Source of the DNA: Carya illinoinensis
Taxonomy: Eukaryota; Streptophyta; Magnoliopsida; Fagales; Juglandaceae
Length of the DNA: 64,000 bases
Assembly: GCF_018687715.1 (NCBI RefSeq)
Contig: NC_056764.1
Coordinates: 2,916,501 to 2,980,500, forward strand
Direction: 5' to 3'
The notes under the pieces were generated by a model that saw nothing but the letters and a program-made list of their open reading frames with translations, had not been told where the DNA came from and made no database searches. This document shows positions 12,664 through 23,600 of the stretch, in pieces. Made by a program: the position numbers and the translations under genes. Every line of letters starts with the position of its first letter. Positions within the stretch are counted from its first letter, which is position 1.

Positions 12664-13088
12664 AAATCTATATATATTTGGTCACTTGATGGTTACAAAT
12701 GACTGTGCAAGTAAAATTGGAAAAGGAAAAGAAAAATCATAATGGTTACAGGCTATCAACTCAAGTCTCAAGATCCAAGCTGATGATTGCACAAATGAAG
12801 ATCTGGGCCTGCCAAATCTTAAGGCAAGGTAGTCCCAAAGTACAACATCTCCTTCTGTTTATATATCCAACTTCTAGTAGTAAACTTGCCCCTATATATG
12901 CTGCTAAGGATGAGATAAAAATATATATTCAACGTGACATAGAGATCATATGAAAACAGAGTAACAAACCATACTTTTCCTCTGGCGACACATTATTGTA
13001 ACTGCACATGCAGTCTCATCATCAACATCGTAATCGTCATACTTATCTCTATCCTCGATTACCGAATTTCCAGTCACTCTCCGATCCT

Positions 13089-13089
<1 letters not shown>

Positions 13090-13154
<65 letters not shown>
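13090..13154. repeat. (CT)n followed by (TA)n microsatellite in the MDH 5' region
   Basis: About 46 bases of CT dinucleotide run directly into about 18 bases of AT dinucleotide, ending some 85 bases upstream of the MDH start codon. CT/GA tracts are common in plant 5' UTRs. Confidence 0.9.
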
Positions 13155-13239
13155 CATATCGATACACACGCCCACACCATTGCAGCTCAACTTTTCATCA
13201 CCATTATCACCTTGTCTATAAGAACCACTGTTTGCAACA

Positions 13240-16200
13240 ATGGCAAAAAACCCAGTTAGAATTCTAGTCACCGGAGCAGCGGGTACACTTGTTTTCTCAT
13301 TGCACGACTTTATTTTTCAATGTTTTATTTTTCTAAGCCGCTGAGAAAATGCATGAATTGGCAGAATTTGTTATTCCAGTTATTGTACGTTCTTCATTAT
13401 GAAACTTCCTCTTAACCTAGTCTACCTCAACCATGTGGTCTGGTTGAGGTGGTTCGAATTGGTGTTTCGTTCAATGAAAGCATCAAAATTTAAAAGGTAG
13501 TTTTCTTATAATTTCCTTTAGTTGTCTTTGAGAACAAACATAAGCATGGGTTCTTTCCTTTGGATCGGGGAGACCTCTTATACTTCTACATCTCTTGTGG
13601 TGTTTGTATTGGTATCTGAATGCCTTGTTGTCCAGGTGTTCTTTAAGATTCCCTGTTTTCATTGATCATATAAAATACGTAAACGCATCATCTACAGATA
13701 CGTCCAAAGATAAGGATTTGAGTAAAAATCAACCACGATCCACTTATGGATCAGTTTGTTATTGACAATATGGAGAATGTTGCATGGCTTCAGAAGGGTC
13801 TCGTTGTTTTGCTTTCTATTGCTTTCTTTTGGAAGCTTATTAGATATATGTGGAGCTTCCTAAAGACACAGAAGGATCCAGTACGAGTACTGGTCACTGG
13901 TACTGCAGGCATGCAAATCCATCCAATATACCTTGTGATTTATTTATTTTTTCTGTCCTTGCTGGAAATAAATTCATTCACTAATCTCATGGAACTCAAT
14001 TCGAATTCAAATGGCATCTATCATCATATTTCCAATTTCAATACTTGAATCTAATTGAAATTTTAAGTTATTTTCTAATTTCGGCTGAATTTTGGAACCA
14101 ATCATCTGAAATTTGATTCAGATCGATAAAACCTTAAAATGAATGTTTTCCCAATTTCAAATTTTAATTTCTCAAAAATTCGTGAAAACACGCTTAAGTG
14201 TAATTTGTTGGTTTTTATTCATTGATCTGGAAGTCTAATTGGTGTCAATTACCGATTGGTTAAGTTGGATTTATTGCTTGTATCCATTAACATGGCAGGA
14301 GTTATTTAGTTCTATCTTGTCCTCTAATTCATCTGAAATTTGTATTTGATCCACAACTTTCTGTGACGCGATTCCTCACACAGCTACTGACTTTCTATGT
14401 GTGAGCATTTATAACTGTATAAAGCATAGTTGGTGATTTCCTTCTTTTCTCCCAGACATGACAATAGTTCGTTTTGGTGTTTAGCTCAAAATTATTATTT
14501 TTCTCAACAGGCCAAATAGGCTATGCTATTGTTCCAATGATTGCAAGGGGAGTCATGTTAGGCCTTGATCAGTCAGTGATTCTGCACTTGCTTGATGTTG
14601 AACCTGCAGCTGAAGCCTTGAATGGGGTGAAAATGGAATTGATTGATGCTGCCTTTCCTCTTCTGAAAGGTAGGCCTCCTGACTTTGGTGGCTAATTCAA
14701 AGTGGATGGAACTATTGCCTCCAATGAGGTTTCTTATATTGTGTCATGAATGTGGTTCAACAGGTGTGGTTGCCACCACTGATGTTGTCGAAGCTTGTAA
14801 AGATGTCAACATTGCCGTTATGGTTGGTGGATTCCCACGAAAGGAAGGTATGGAAAGGAAGGATGTGATGTCTAAAAATGTGTCAATTTACAAGGCTCAA
14901 GCTGCAGCCTTAGAGCAGCATGCTGCTAAAGATTGCAAGGTGAGACACCCCATAGATTGCCTGCATGAAATTAGTTTATAGTTTAATTCTTCAGGTCATA
15001 TATTACAAGCTCAAGAAAGGTGTCACACATATATTTCATTGGCTACTGGAATACCAATGCTGTAAAATTTGTGTTTTTGCATGTGCGCACCCTGTTCCTG
15101 AGTTTTAGATGTAAGATTAGTGTTTGTCCATGTGCACGTGCTTGAGTTTTAGATATATCATTTTATGTGTCATGATCCAAGAACATGGTAGTCACATACC
15201 CTGAGATCAGTTACTACTAGGACCCTATAATTGTTTATATAGCCCAGATCCTTTTATTATGTTACACCCTTGCTTTTCAGTAGATTTTTTCTATGGACGT
15301 CTTAAGCTGTTTTATTGTGTAGGTGCTAGTTGTTGCCAACCCGGCAAACACGAACGCACTCATCTTGAAAGAGTTTGCTCCTTCGATCCCAGAGAAAAAC
15401 ATCACGTGTCTTACTCGACTTGATCATAACAGAGCATTAGGCCAAATCTCTGAGAGGCTAAATGTTCAGGTTAGTGATGTCAAGAATGTAATCATCTGGG
15501 GCAATCACTCTTCAACTCAATATCCTGACGTCAACCATGCTACTGTCACCACCAGCAGTGGAGGGAAACGTGTCAGAGAACTTGTTGCTGATGATCATTG
15601 GTAGCTCCAAATTTCCAACTTGTTTACTTCTTGCTTCTTATTTGACATATTCAAACCCATTGGAGGTAGTTTGTTGTGGTGTAGAGTTATAGGAGTCCCT
15701 CCCAGTCAAGATTAGTGATTTATCATCTATGGAGACAGATGGCCCAGGGGAATCGGGGCTCTCCATCAATTGTCGTACTTTCTTTCAGGCAATGGTTTAG
15801 GGTGTCAATTGTTACCTACCTGCCCAAGTACCTAGGTTAATGGATCCCAGTTTGTGGGATCTAGGCGGCAATAATTTTTCATACTTGATGGTCTTGAAGT
15901 CAATTAGAATGTGATTTTGATATTGAGCAAGTCATTAAACTTGCTACTCTGTTGTCCCCCCAACCCCGACCTAGTTGCATTGATGGTGGGAAAAAAAAAA
16001 ACTAGTCAAATTGACATTCTTCACATCCTCATGCATCCTTGTCTTCTATACACTTTTCTTCTCTAACAAATGTCCCTTTTTTTCACTTGCCATAGGTTAA
16101 ATACAGACTTCATCGCCACCGTGCAGCAGCGTGGGGCAGCCATTATCAAAGCTCGGAAACTATCAAGTGCATTGTCTGCTGCAAGTGCAGCATGTGATCA

Positions 16201-16766
16201 TATACGTGATTGGGTTCTTGGGACCCCAAAGGTTCATTTTTTCCTCATGCCAAAAAGCTTTGACCTTTTTGCTTCTATGTTGTGTACAAACGTTTGTAAC
16301 CTTTTCTTTTTCCTTTTGGCCTTTATCATTTAGGGAACGTGGGTATCTATGGGAGTGTATTCTGATGGATCTTATGGGATCCAACCTGGCCTTATTTACT
16401 CTTTTCCTGTTACATGTGAGAAAGGACAATGGTCAATTGTGCAGGGTAAGTTCTCTGAGTCTACTTACTGATCCTGGAAGAGAAAAAAAGAACTGTCTTC
16501 AAAATATTGTAGATCTCATATCTCCTTTCCTTGATAGTTTGAACTGATCCCCAACTTCTAAAAGCTAAAATGCACAGACTATCTCCATCGACAACTTATA
16601 TTCCAAAGTGTTTAGATGTATTGAGACTATCCCAGTACTCTCAGCATTTGAAGTTCTTTATGCAATGGCAGGACTCAAGATTGACGAGTTCTCAAGAAAA
16701 AAGATGGATGCAACAGCAAACGAACTCATGGAGGAGAAATCATTGGCCTATTCATGCCTTAAATGA
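13240..16766 (+). CDS. MDH: NAD-dependent malate dehydrogenase, cytosolic type (7 exons, 332 aa)
   Basis: Interconverts malate and oxaloacetate with NAD(H). Exons: 13240-13282, 14511-14669, 14764-14939, 15323-15600, 16096-16231, 16334-16445, 16672-16766; 999 nt in frame, all GT-AG. Landmarks: Rossmann loop TGAAGQIGY 11-19, substrate loop with [20 protein letters not shown], catalytic His188 in [13 protein letters not shown], and [16 protein letters not shown] in exon 6. There is no transit peptide in this form. The short exon 1 encodes only the first beta strand and half of the glycine loop. Wording such as [16 protein letters not shown] and SYGI is nearer, from memory, to the divergent Arabidopsis cytosolic isoform At5g56720 (c-NAD-MDH3) than to the housekeeping isoforms. 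An alternative first exon is listed separately. Confidence 0.95.
13746..13908 (+). CDS. MDH: Alternative first exon of MDH adding a hydrophobic N-terminus
   Basis: An ATG at 13746 opens 54 codons. The first 40 encode a segment with a hydrophobic stretch ([15 protein letters not shown], about residues 18-32) followed by basic/aromatic residues. The last 14 codons ([12 protein letters not shown]) duplicate the protein segment encoded by the canonical exon 1. It ends in phase 1, as the canonical exon 1 does, so joining to exon 2 at 14511 restores GxxGxxG and gives a 372-aa protein. The donor would be a GC (GCAG/GCATGC). A GT donor nine bases upstream is also in phase but would delete three residues of the glycine loop. 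Such a form would be tail-first membrane anchored rather than soluble. Whether it is transcribed cannot be seen. Confidence 0.6.
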
Positions 16767-17686
16767 AATGAACTAATCTGATCCCATTTGAATAATGGAG
16801 GAAACTCCACAAATCCATGAGAAATAAGGAATTCTAATTTCCATCTAGCTTTCTTATTTGTAACTTCTATCGTACATGACTTCTGTCAGTACTATATGCT
16901 TGGGAACAACCAGCAAAATAAGATGCCTCATTCTGATATTCATTAAATTTATCATCAATCGTTTAAAGTTTATATATTTTTTTAAAAAAATATCATAATG
17001 TGGAGTGAATGATGTGACTAAATTCTTGCTTCAAGAATTATATACGACTGGTCGTGCGATGTGTGGCTTTTGTGGAGTATCCTAAACGAGACCCTTTTTG
17101 CATTACTAATTGAAAAAAATTAAATATAAAGAAAAGAAAACAAAGATTAATATAAGCAAGAAGTAAAAATATCTTAGAGAATTCAAACTGCATATTATTT
17201 TTTTTAGTTTTTTTAAAATATATTTTAAATATAAATCACTAAAATTGTATATACTCAATATAAAAATGAAGAATGTAATTTTATATATCAAGAAGAACAA
17301 AATTTCTATTTCGAAAATTATATATCAAACAACTTCCCAACCCAACATAAGTAGAGAGTCCATCACTGATCAAAGCCCATTGCAGTAGCAATCCATTGTT
17401 CAAAAACATGGACCAAAAACCCGGTTTGCTAGCTTCGATTCGGTACTACCGCCTTTCCGCATGGCTGAAACATAGGGACGGCCTCGGAATCCTCCACCGA
17501 TTCGCGATCCGGATTTCTTCAGTTCTTTCGCCGGAACTTCTTGCCGCTGAAATCGACTTTGAAGAAACTCTTCAGTACTTGTTTTGCAAATCGCATAAAA
17601 AAAAAAAAGGCACTTTATCTTTTCTCTCTTTCGGCTTATCAGACACTCAGGTCTGTTTCGTTTTTGTTTTTTCAGAATCCGAAAAA
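16767..17686. other. Intergenic between MDH and the PDRG1-like gene, with an upstream ORF
   Basis: The first part is MDH 3' flank and an AT-rich stretch (16960-17330). From ATG 17408 an open frame of 93 codons runs in frame into the proposed PDRG1-like start at 17687. Its first 55 residues look protein-like, but 17590-17675 is pyrimidine-rich and ends TTTTTTCAG, like an intron or UTR. It could be an N-terminal extension, an upstream ORF, or a 5' UTR intron (possible donor at 17575). Confidence 0.45.
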
Positions 17687-20600
17687 ATGGATGAGACTAT
17701 GAAGAATTTCCAGGAGAGCTTAACTGAGCTTGAATCTGAGGCTGAGCATCTTCTATTAGCCCGACACCAGGTAGATTTATCGAACTCACAAATTTCAGTT
17801 TTGACCGTTCCGTTTTTGGTTGCTTAGCAAGAGCCGGAATTGACTAAAAAATTAAGATTTTGATTTTAGTAACCATTTTATTTTTTCTATAATGCATCTG
17901 CGTTAAGTTTTCTTAAACCAAGATATGACCTTTTCTTTTCAGTAGCTTTCTTTCTGAGAATAAGCATAGCCACTCCTATCTCAAACGATAGAACTAAAAG
18001 GTGGAATTAAAATGCTGAAGGAAACACAAAACACATTCTGTGCCACCGAACACGAAATAAATCAAGTAATAGGAAGCCCACGACAAGAGGGAAAAAAGAT
18101 GTAAAAATGAGGACACATAAAAAAGATAATACCTAACAGAACATAAGATTTATTGTGATATGGCAGTTGAGAAACAAAATTCCTCTGGTCCAATTATTTG
18201 GCTTGCTGGCGCTAATAATGGAGCAGGGCATCCTGGCCTCAGTGTGTGTGTGTGTTTATAAGATAGATAGGATTAGGTTCAACCTACACCATGTAAGAAC
18301 TTCTCCTAGAAACCAATATATTGTCAAGCACATTGCTTATCGATTAGCCAAAGTTTCAACATAATCAGGTATTAAGAACTGCTGCATATTTAAAAAAATG
18401 TTTCAAAACTTTTCTTGTTTGAAAGGGAGAGAGAAACCGGGGAAAGAGAGAAAGGGGAGAGAGAGGGGGGGGGGGGGTGTTAACTCAAAATATACCAAAG
18501 AAGTGGGTTTAGATTGTCACACATATAATCCAATGGTTGACTGGGAGTAACGTTAATCTAATTGAAAGTTTTTGAGTGGTGTCATTAAAGAGTTATATCA
18601 TTTGTTATTTGAACCCATATATGCAATTATTACGAGGCTTTATAAGCGAATGGAGAGTTACTGATTTTTTTAAGAGAATGTAGCTGGTCGAAAATGATAG
18701 GGTGAGGAATGGGAACAGGGAAGCGCTGACTGCATTGAGGAAGAGAGCTCGAACAACAAAGACTAGTGTTCCGTCTGCTTTTGAGTCGATTATGAAGGAT
18801 ATTGGGGGTCCTGAATCCAAGCCCTTGGTGAAGGAGGTGTGTGCCACATGTGGCAACTATGATTCCAATGAGCGCACGTGGATGATGTTCCCGGGGACTG
18901 ATATCTTTGCTAGGATTCCGTTTCATGCTGCTCATACCATCTTAGAAAAAGGTTCTTCTCAAGTCTTTTTATTTAATATAGCTGTGTTAACATTGTTTTT
19001 TGATACTATCAAATACCATTATCTTTGACACATATCAAATGAGATGATTTACTAAGTTTTCTAGTATTGTAAGTTTTGGAGGAAATGCAAATTAATATAC
19101 ATCAGAATGAAATTTTGTTCTCTTTCTTCTTGATTGCGATTCTATGTCTATCTTTTTCATAATAGACATTATTTATGTATATATAATTATGCATAGATGT
19201 GTGTATGAATATGTAAACATGTTATATTCATAGATATGAACTTAACTGATGGCCCTTGTTCTCACTTACTATTATGACTTGCCAAGCTCTGTGTTATTGA
19301 AATCAAGTCGGAAGACTGTGTTGTGAAAAAAAAGATAACAATAAAGTGAAAAATAGTATGGAACGAGAAAACAATCACACACGACACAAGATCTACGTGG
19401 TTTGGCAAATTGCCTACATCCACAGGAGCTGCAGAGAATTTTATTATTGAGGAATCACACACTACAAAGATGGGGCAATCACTGTACGTCCACAATGTTC
19501 TACTATTCGGCCATATGATTTAATAATCATATATATAGTCAAACGGTGGAAAAAACTCTAGATTTGTATAAAATACATGTTCGCTCGAGTGGCGTGTTGA
19601 GCGCGCGTCGAGCAAACTTCCTTCCTGCATCCGCTCGAGCTAACTATCGAGTTGACATTGAGCGTTCAACCTGCCTAACTTCGCTTGAGCGGCCAATGCC
19701 TCCGCTCGAGCCGTGTGGACCAGACTCCACAATACTCAACAATTCTCCCACTTGGAGACTGGTACACTCGCTGTATCGCCATTTTCCTCAAAAATGATAT
19801 CCTCCATCTCTGCAACTCACTGTCCCTGTCTTCATGTTAGAAGACCAACTGAAGTTGCGCACAACTTCAGTTTCTCAAGTGTAACACCCTTTGTCAACAT
19901 ATCAGCAGGGTTCTTGCTTCCACAAATCTTCTCAAGTAACAATTGTCTGTCATCTAACAATGATCGTATGAAGTGATACCTGATCTGAATGTGCTTGGTC
20001 CTAGAATGAAATGCTGGATTCTTGGCAAGGAATATGGCACTCTGATTATCACTATAGAGAGTGCTTTTCTAATTCTTTTTACCCAATTCCTCCAAGAAGC
20101 CCTATAGCCATATCATCTCCTTTACAACATCTGATACTGCAATATACTCAGCTTCTATAGTAGATAAAGAAACTGTTTTCTGTATATTAGAACCCCATGA
20201 CACTGCAGTACCACCAAGTGTATAAACAAAGCCCGTGGTACTCTTTCTGTTATCAATATTTCTAGCTAAATTAGCATCAACATAGCCCTGCACCTCCAAG
20301 CTCTCTCCAGAGAAACACAAACAGGTTTCTGAGGAGCCCTTTAGGTACCTCAGAATCCATTTCACTGCTTCCCAATGTTGTTTTCCTGGATTACTCATGT
20401 ATCTACTCACAACTCCCACTGCATAGGCAATATCCGATCTTGTGCAAACCATAGCATACATAAGTGAACCAATGGCTGAGGCATAAGGAACTTTACTCAT
20501 GTAATCTTATTCCTCCCTCTGACTCTGGTGACTGATTCTTGTTGAGTCTGAAGTGACTATCCAAGGGTGTGACAACTGATTTGGCTTTGTCCATATTGAA

Positions 20601-23600
20601 CCTGCTAAGTACCTTTTTCACATACTCAGCTTGTAAGAGTCTCAATGTACCTCTGACTTTATCTCTAACAATTCTCATGCCAAGGATTTGTTTTGCAGCT
20701 CCCAAATCCTTCATTGCAAATCGATTTGACATCTGTTTCTTCAGATTATTGATCTTATCAATATTAACCCCTGCAATAAGCATGTCATCCACATACAATA
20801 GAATAATGTAAGAATTTTCAAAGTGCCTGACATAGCAACAATGATCTGCCTGACATCTGATGTACCTTGCACTGTGCATGAAATTATCAAATTTCTTGTA
20901 CTACTATCTACGAGCTTAGTTCAGGCCATACAAGCTTTTCTTCAATCTACAAACTAAACATTCATTTCCCTGTACCGCAAACCCCTCAGGCTGGTGCATG
21001 TAGATGTCTTCTTCAACGTCTCCAAGAAGAAAAGCTGTCTTCACATCTAACTGCTCAAGAAATAAATTTTCAGTGGCAACCATCGCCAGTACCATCCTGA
21101 TGGTTGTGATCTTCACCACAGGAGAAAAGATCTCAGAGTAATCAATACACTGCTTCTGCTGAAAACCTTTTACAACAAGTCTGGCCTTGTACCTCTTACT
21201 GCAATCATGCTCAGTTTTCATCCGGTACACCCACTTGTTGTGTAATGCCTTCTTCCCTGATGGAAGTTCTGTCAACTCCCATGTCTGATTTCCTAACAGG
21301 GAATCCATCTCATCTTTCATGGCCAACTCCCGCTTGCTAGAATTTTCATCTTGCAAGGTTTCTTCATAACTTTGCGGTTCTTCACCATCTGTCAACAAAA
21401 TGTAATTTAAAGTAGGTGAGAAACACTGTGGATGACATATAGTCCTAACTGACCTGCGAACTGCAGCTGTAGGAGTGGACGGCTTTGAAACTGACTGCGG
21501 AATAATAGGAATGGGTGCACTGGACCCACTCTCCCTGTCACTCACATCTCTACACTGCACCGTGACCTCTGGTAGGTCATCCAATTTTACAAATTCAGAC
21601 TCCTGAGGAGCTACTATAGAAGTTGTATTAGGCTTATCCTTGTACATAATTTTCTCATTGAAAATCACATTCCTGATTCTTATGATCTTCTAACCATGGT
21701 CATCTCAGAAACGATATTCAAGTGCCTCGTCTTCATAGCCAATGAAATAACATTTCTTTGACTTAGTTTCAAGTTTACTACGAGCATTAGAATCAATAAG
21801 CACATAAGAAAGACAACCAAAAGTTTTAAGGTGAGAAAATTTGACCTCTTTCCCGCTCCAAACCTCCTCAGGCAATCCACAATTTAGTGGAACTAATGGC
21901 CCTCTGTTTATCAAGTAAACGGCAGTGCTGACTGCATCTGCCCAGAAAGTGGGTGGTAGTCCAACGTGCAACTTCATGCTTCTAGCACGCTCATTAATGA
22001 TTCTGTTCATACGCTCAGCAACTCTATTTTGCTGTAGTGTCCCAGGAATGGTCTTCTTCATTCTGATACCCAGAGTTGCACAATACTCCTTGAACCCACT
22101 ATCAACATACTCATCACCATTGTCAGATCTTGAACATTTCAGTTTCAAGCCTGTCTCTGTCTCAACCATGGCTTTCCAAATTTTGAACACATTAAATACA
22201 TAAGATTTATGCTTCAAAAAATAAATCCATACCTTCCTATTATGGTCATCAATGAACGTGACATAGTAACGAGAACCTCCAAGAGATGCCACTGGGGAAG
22301 GATCCCACATATCTGTGTGCACTAGATCCAGTCTTCCTATCTTAGGCGTTTTGCCACTTTTCAAGAAGCTGACCTTCTTTTATTTTCCTATAACACAACT
22401 CTCACACATACTAAGATCAACTGACTTAAGTTCTGGTAGCTTGCCTCTAGACAAAAGTTCTTTCATACTCTTCTAACTCATATGGCCAAGCCTGCAATGC
22501 CACAAATCTGATGTGCTCTCTGCAACGGTAGTAGCAATAGTGTCAATCAAACCAATAGTCATATATAGTGTATCAGTTTTCTTACCCCGAGCTAGTACCA
22601 ATGCCCTTTTTGTGACCTTCCAGGTGCTATCTGAGAACACCACTGAATGACCACATTCATCGAGCTACCCAACAGAAATGAGGTTCTTCTTCAACTCATA
22701 AATGTGCCTGACCTTTTGCAAGATCCATTTGTTCTTGCTAGGGAGTCCAATATTAATGTCTCTTATCTCCACTACGTTTAAAGCCTCTCCATCAGCCAAA
22801 TACACTTTCCCAGAATCACCTGCAACTTAGTTCCGCATTAGCTCCCGGTGAAAAAATATATGGAAGGAAGCCCCTGAATCCAGTATCCAGTCATCAACTA
22901 GACTATGAACTGCAATAAATAGTGCATCATGTAGTTCTTCAGTTACCACATTAGCACTATCATTCTCGGTCTTCCTAGGATTTTTGCAGTTCTTCTTTAT
23001 GTGGCCAGCTTTGCCACAATTCGAGCAAGTCGCCTGCGACTTGCTCTTGCCCCTGTATTTTGATTTGACCTTCCTCTGTTTGAGTTCTTGTCTTGTGATC
23101 TCTCTCGAGAATCAACATTTAGAGTTGAACTCAAACTCAAGGTCTCGCGTGAATCTTTCCTGTGCACCTCCTCAGCCAAAATCAAATCACGAATTCCATC
23201 ATATTTCAATTTAGATTTACCAGCAGAATTACTGCCAGTCATTCTCATGACTTTCCAACTATTTGGTTAGGGGTGTGCATCCGGATCCGGATCCGGATAT
23301 CCGGTCAAAACCGGATCCGGATCCGGATTTTTAAATCCGGGCGGTTATCCGCCCGGATTGAATCCGGACTCAATCCGGGCGGATAACCGGATTCAATCCG
23401 GATATCCGGTTTGTAACCGGATATCCGGCATTTTTTTTTTTTTTTGGTCGTGAATCCCCCTCTTCCCAGGTTCTGTTGAGCCAGGGTTTCAGTTTTGGGG
23501 CATCAATCGGCCGGATTTATGTTTGCAGATTTTGGAGGTGGTGCGGGTGGTGAGTTCGACTCCGACGATTAACAGCCAGGGTTCCGATCCTTTTGCCACC

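Larger units (their letters stand above)
10890..13239. other. Intergenic between EF-G and MDH genes
   Basis: The first few hundred bases are the probable EF-G 3' UTR. The stretch 11637-12663 looks like a decayed transposon (separate entry). 12240-12400 contains imperfect direct repeats of a unit with AAAATCGGTACCTA and TTGTTCTTGCCCACA. The last 150 bases form the MDH 5' UTR with a CT/TA microsatellite. No gene is supported. Confidence 0.5.

Noticed and set aside
23278..23430. CCGGAT repeats as a CRISPR-like or satellite array
   Set aside because: Units are six bases with no spacers and belong to the subterminal region of a hAT element in a plant genome.
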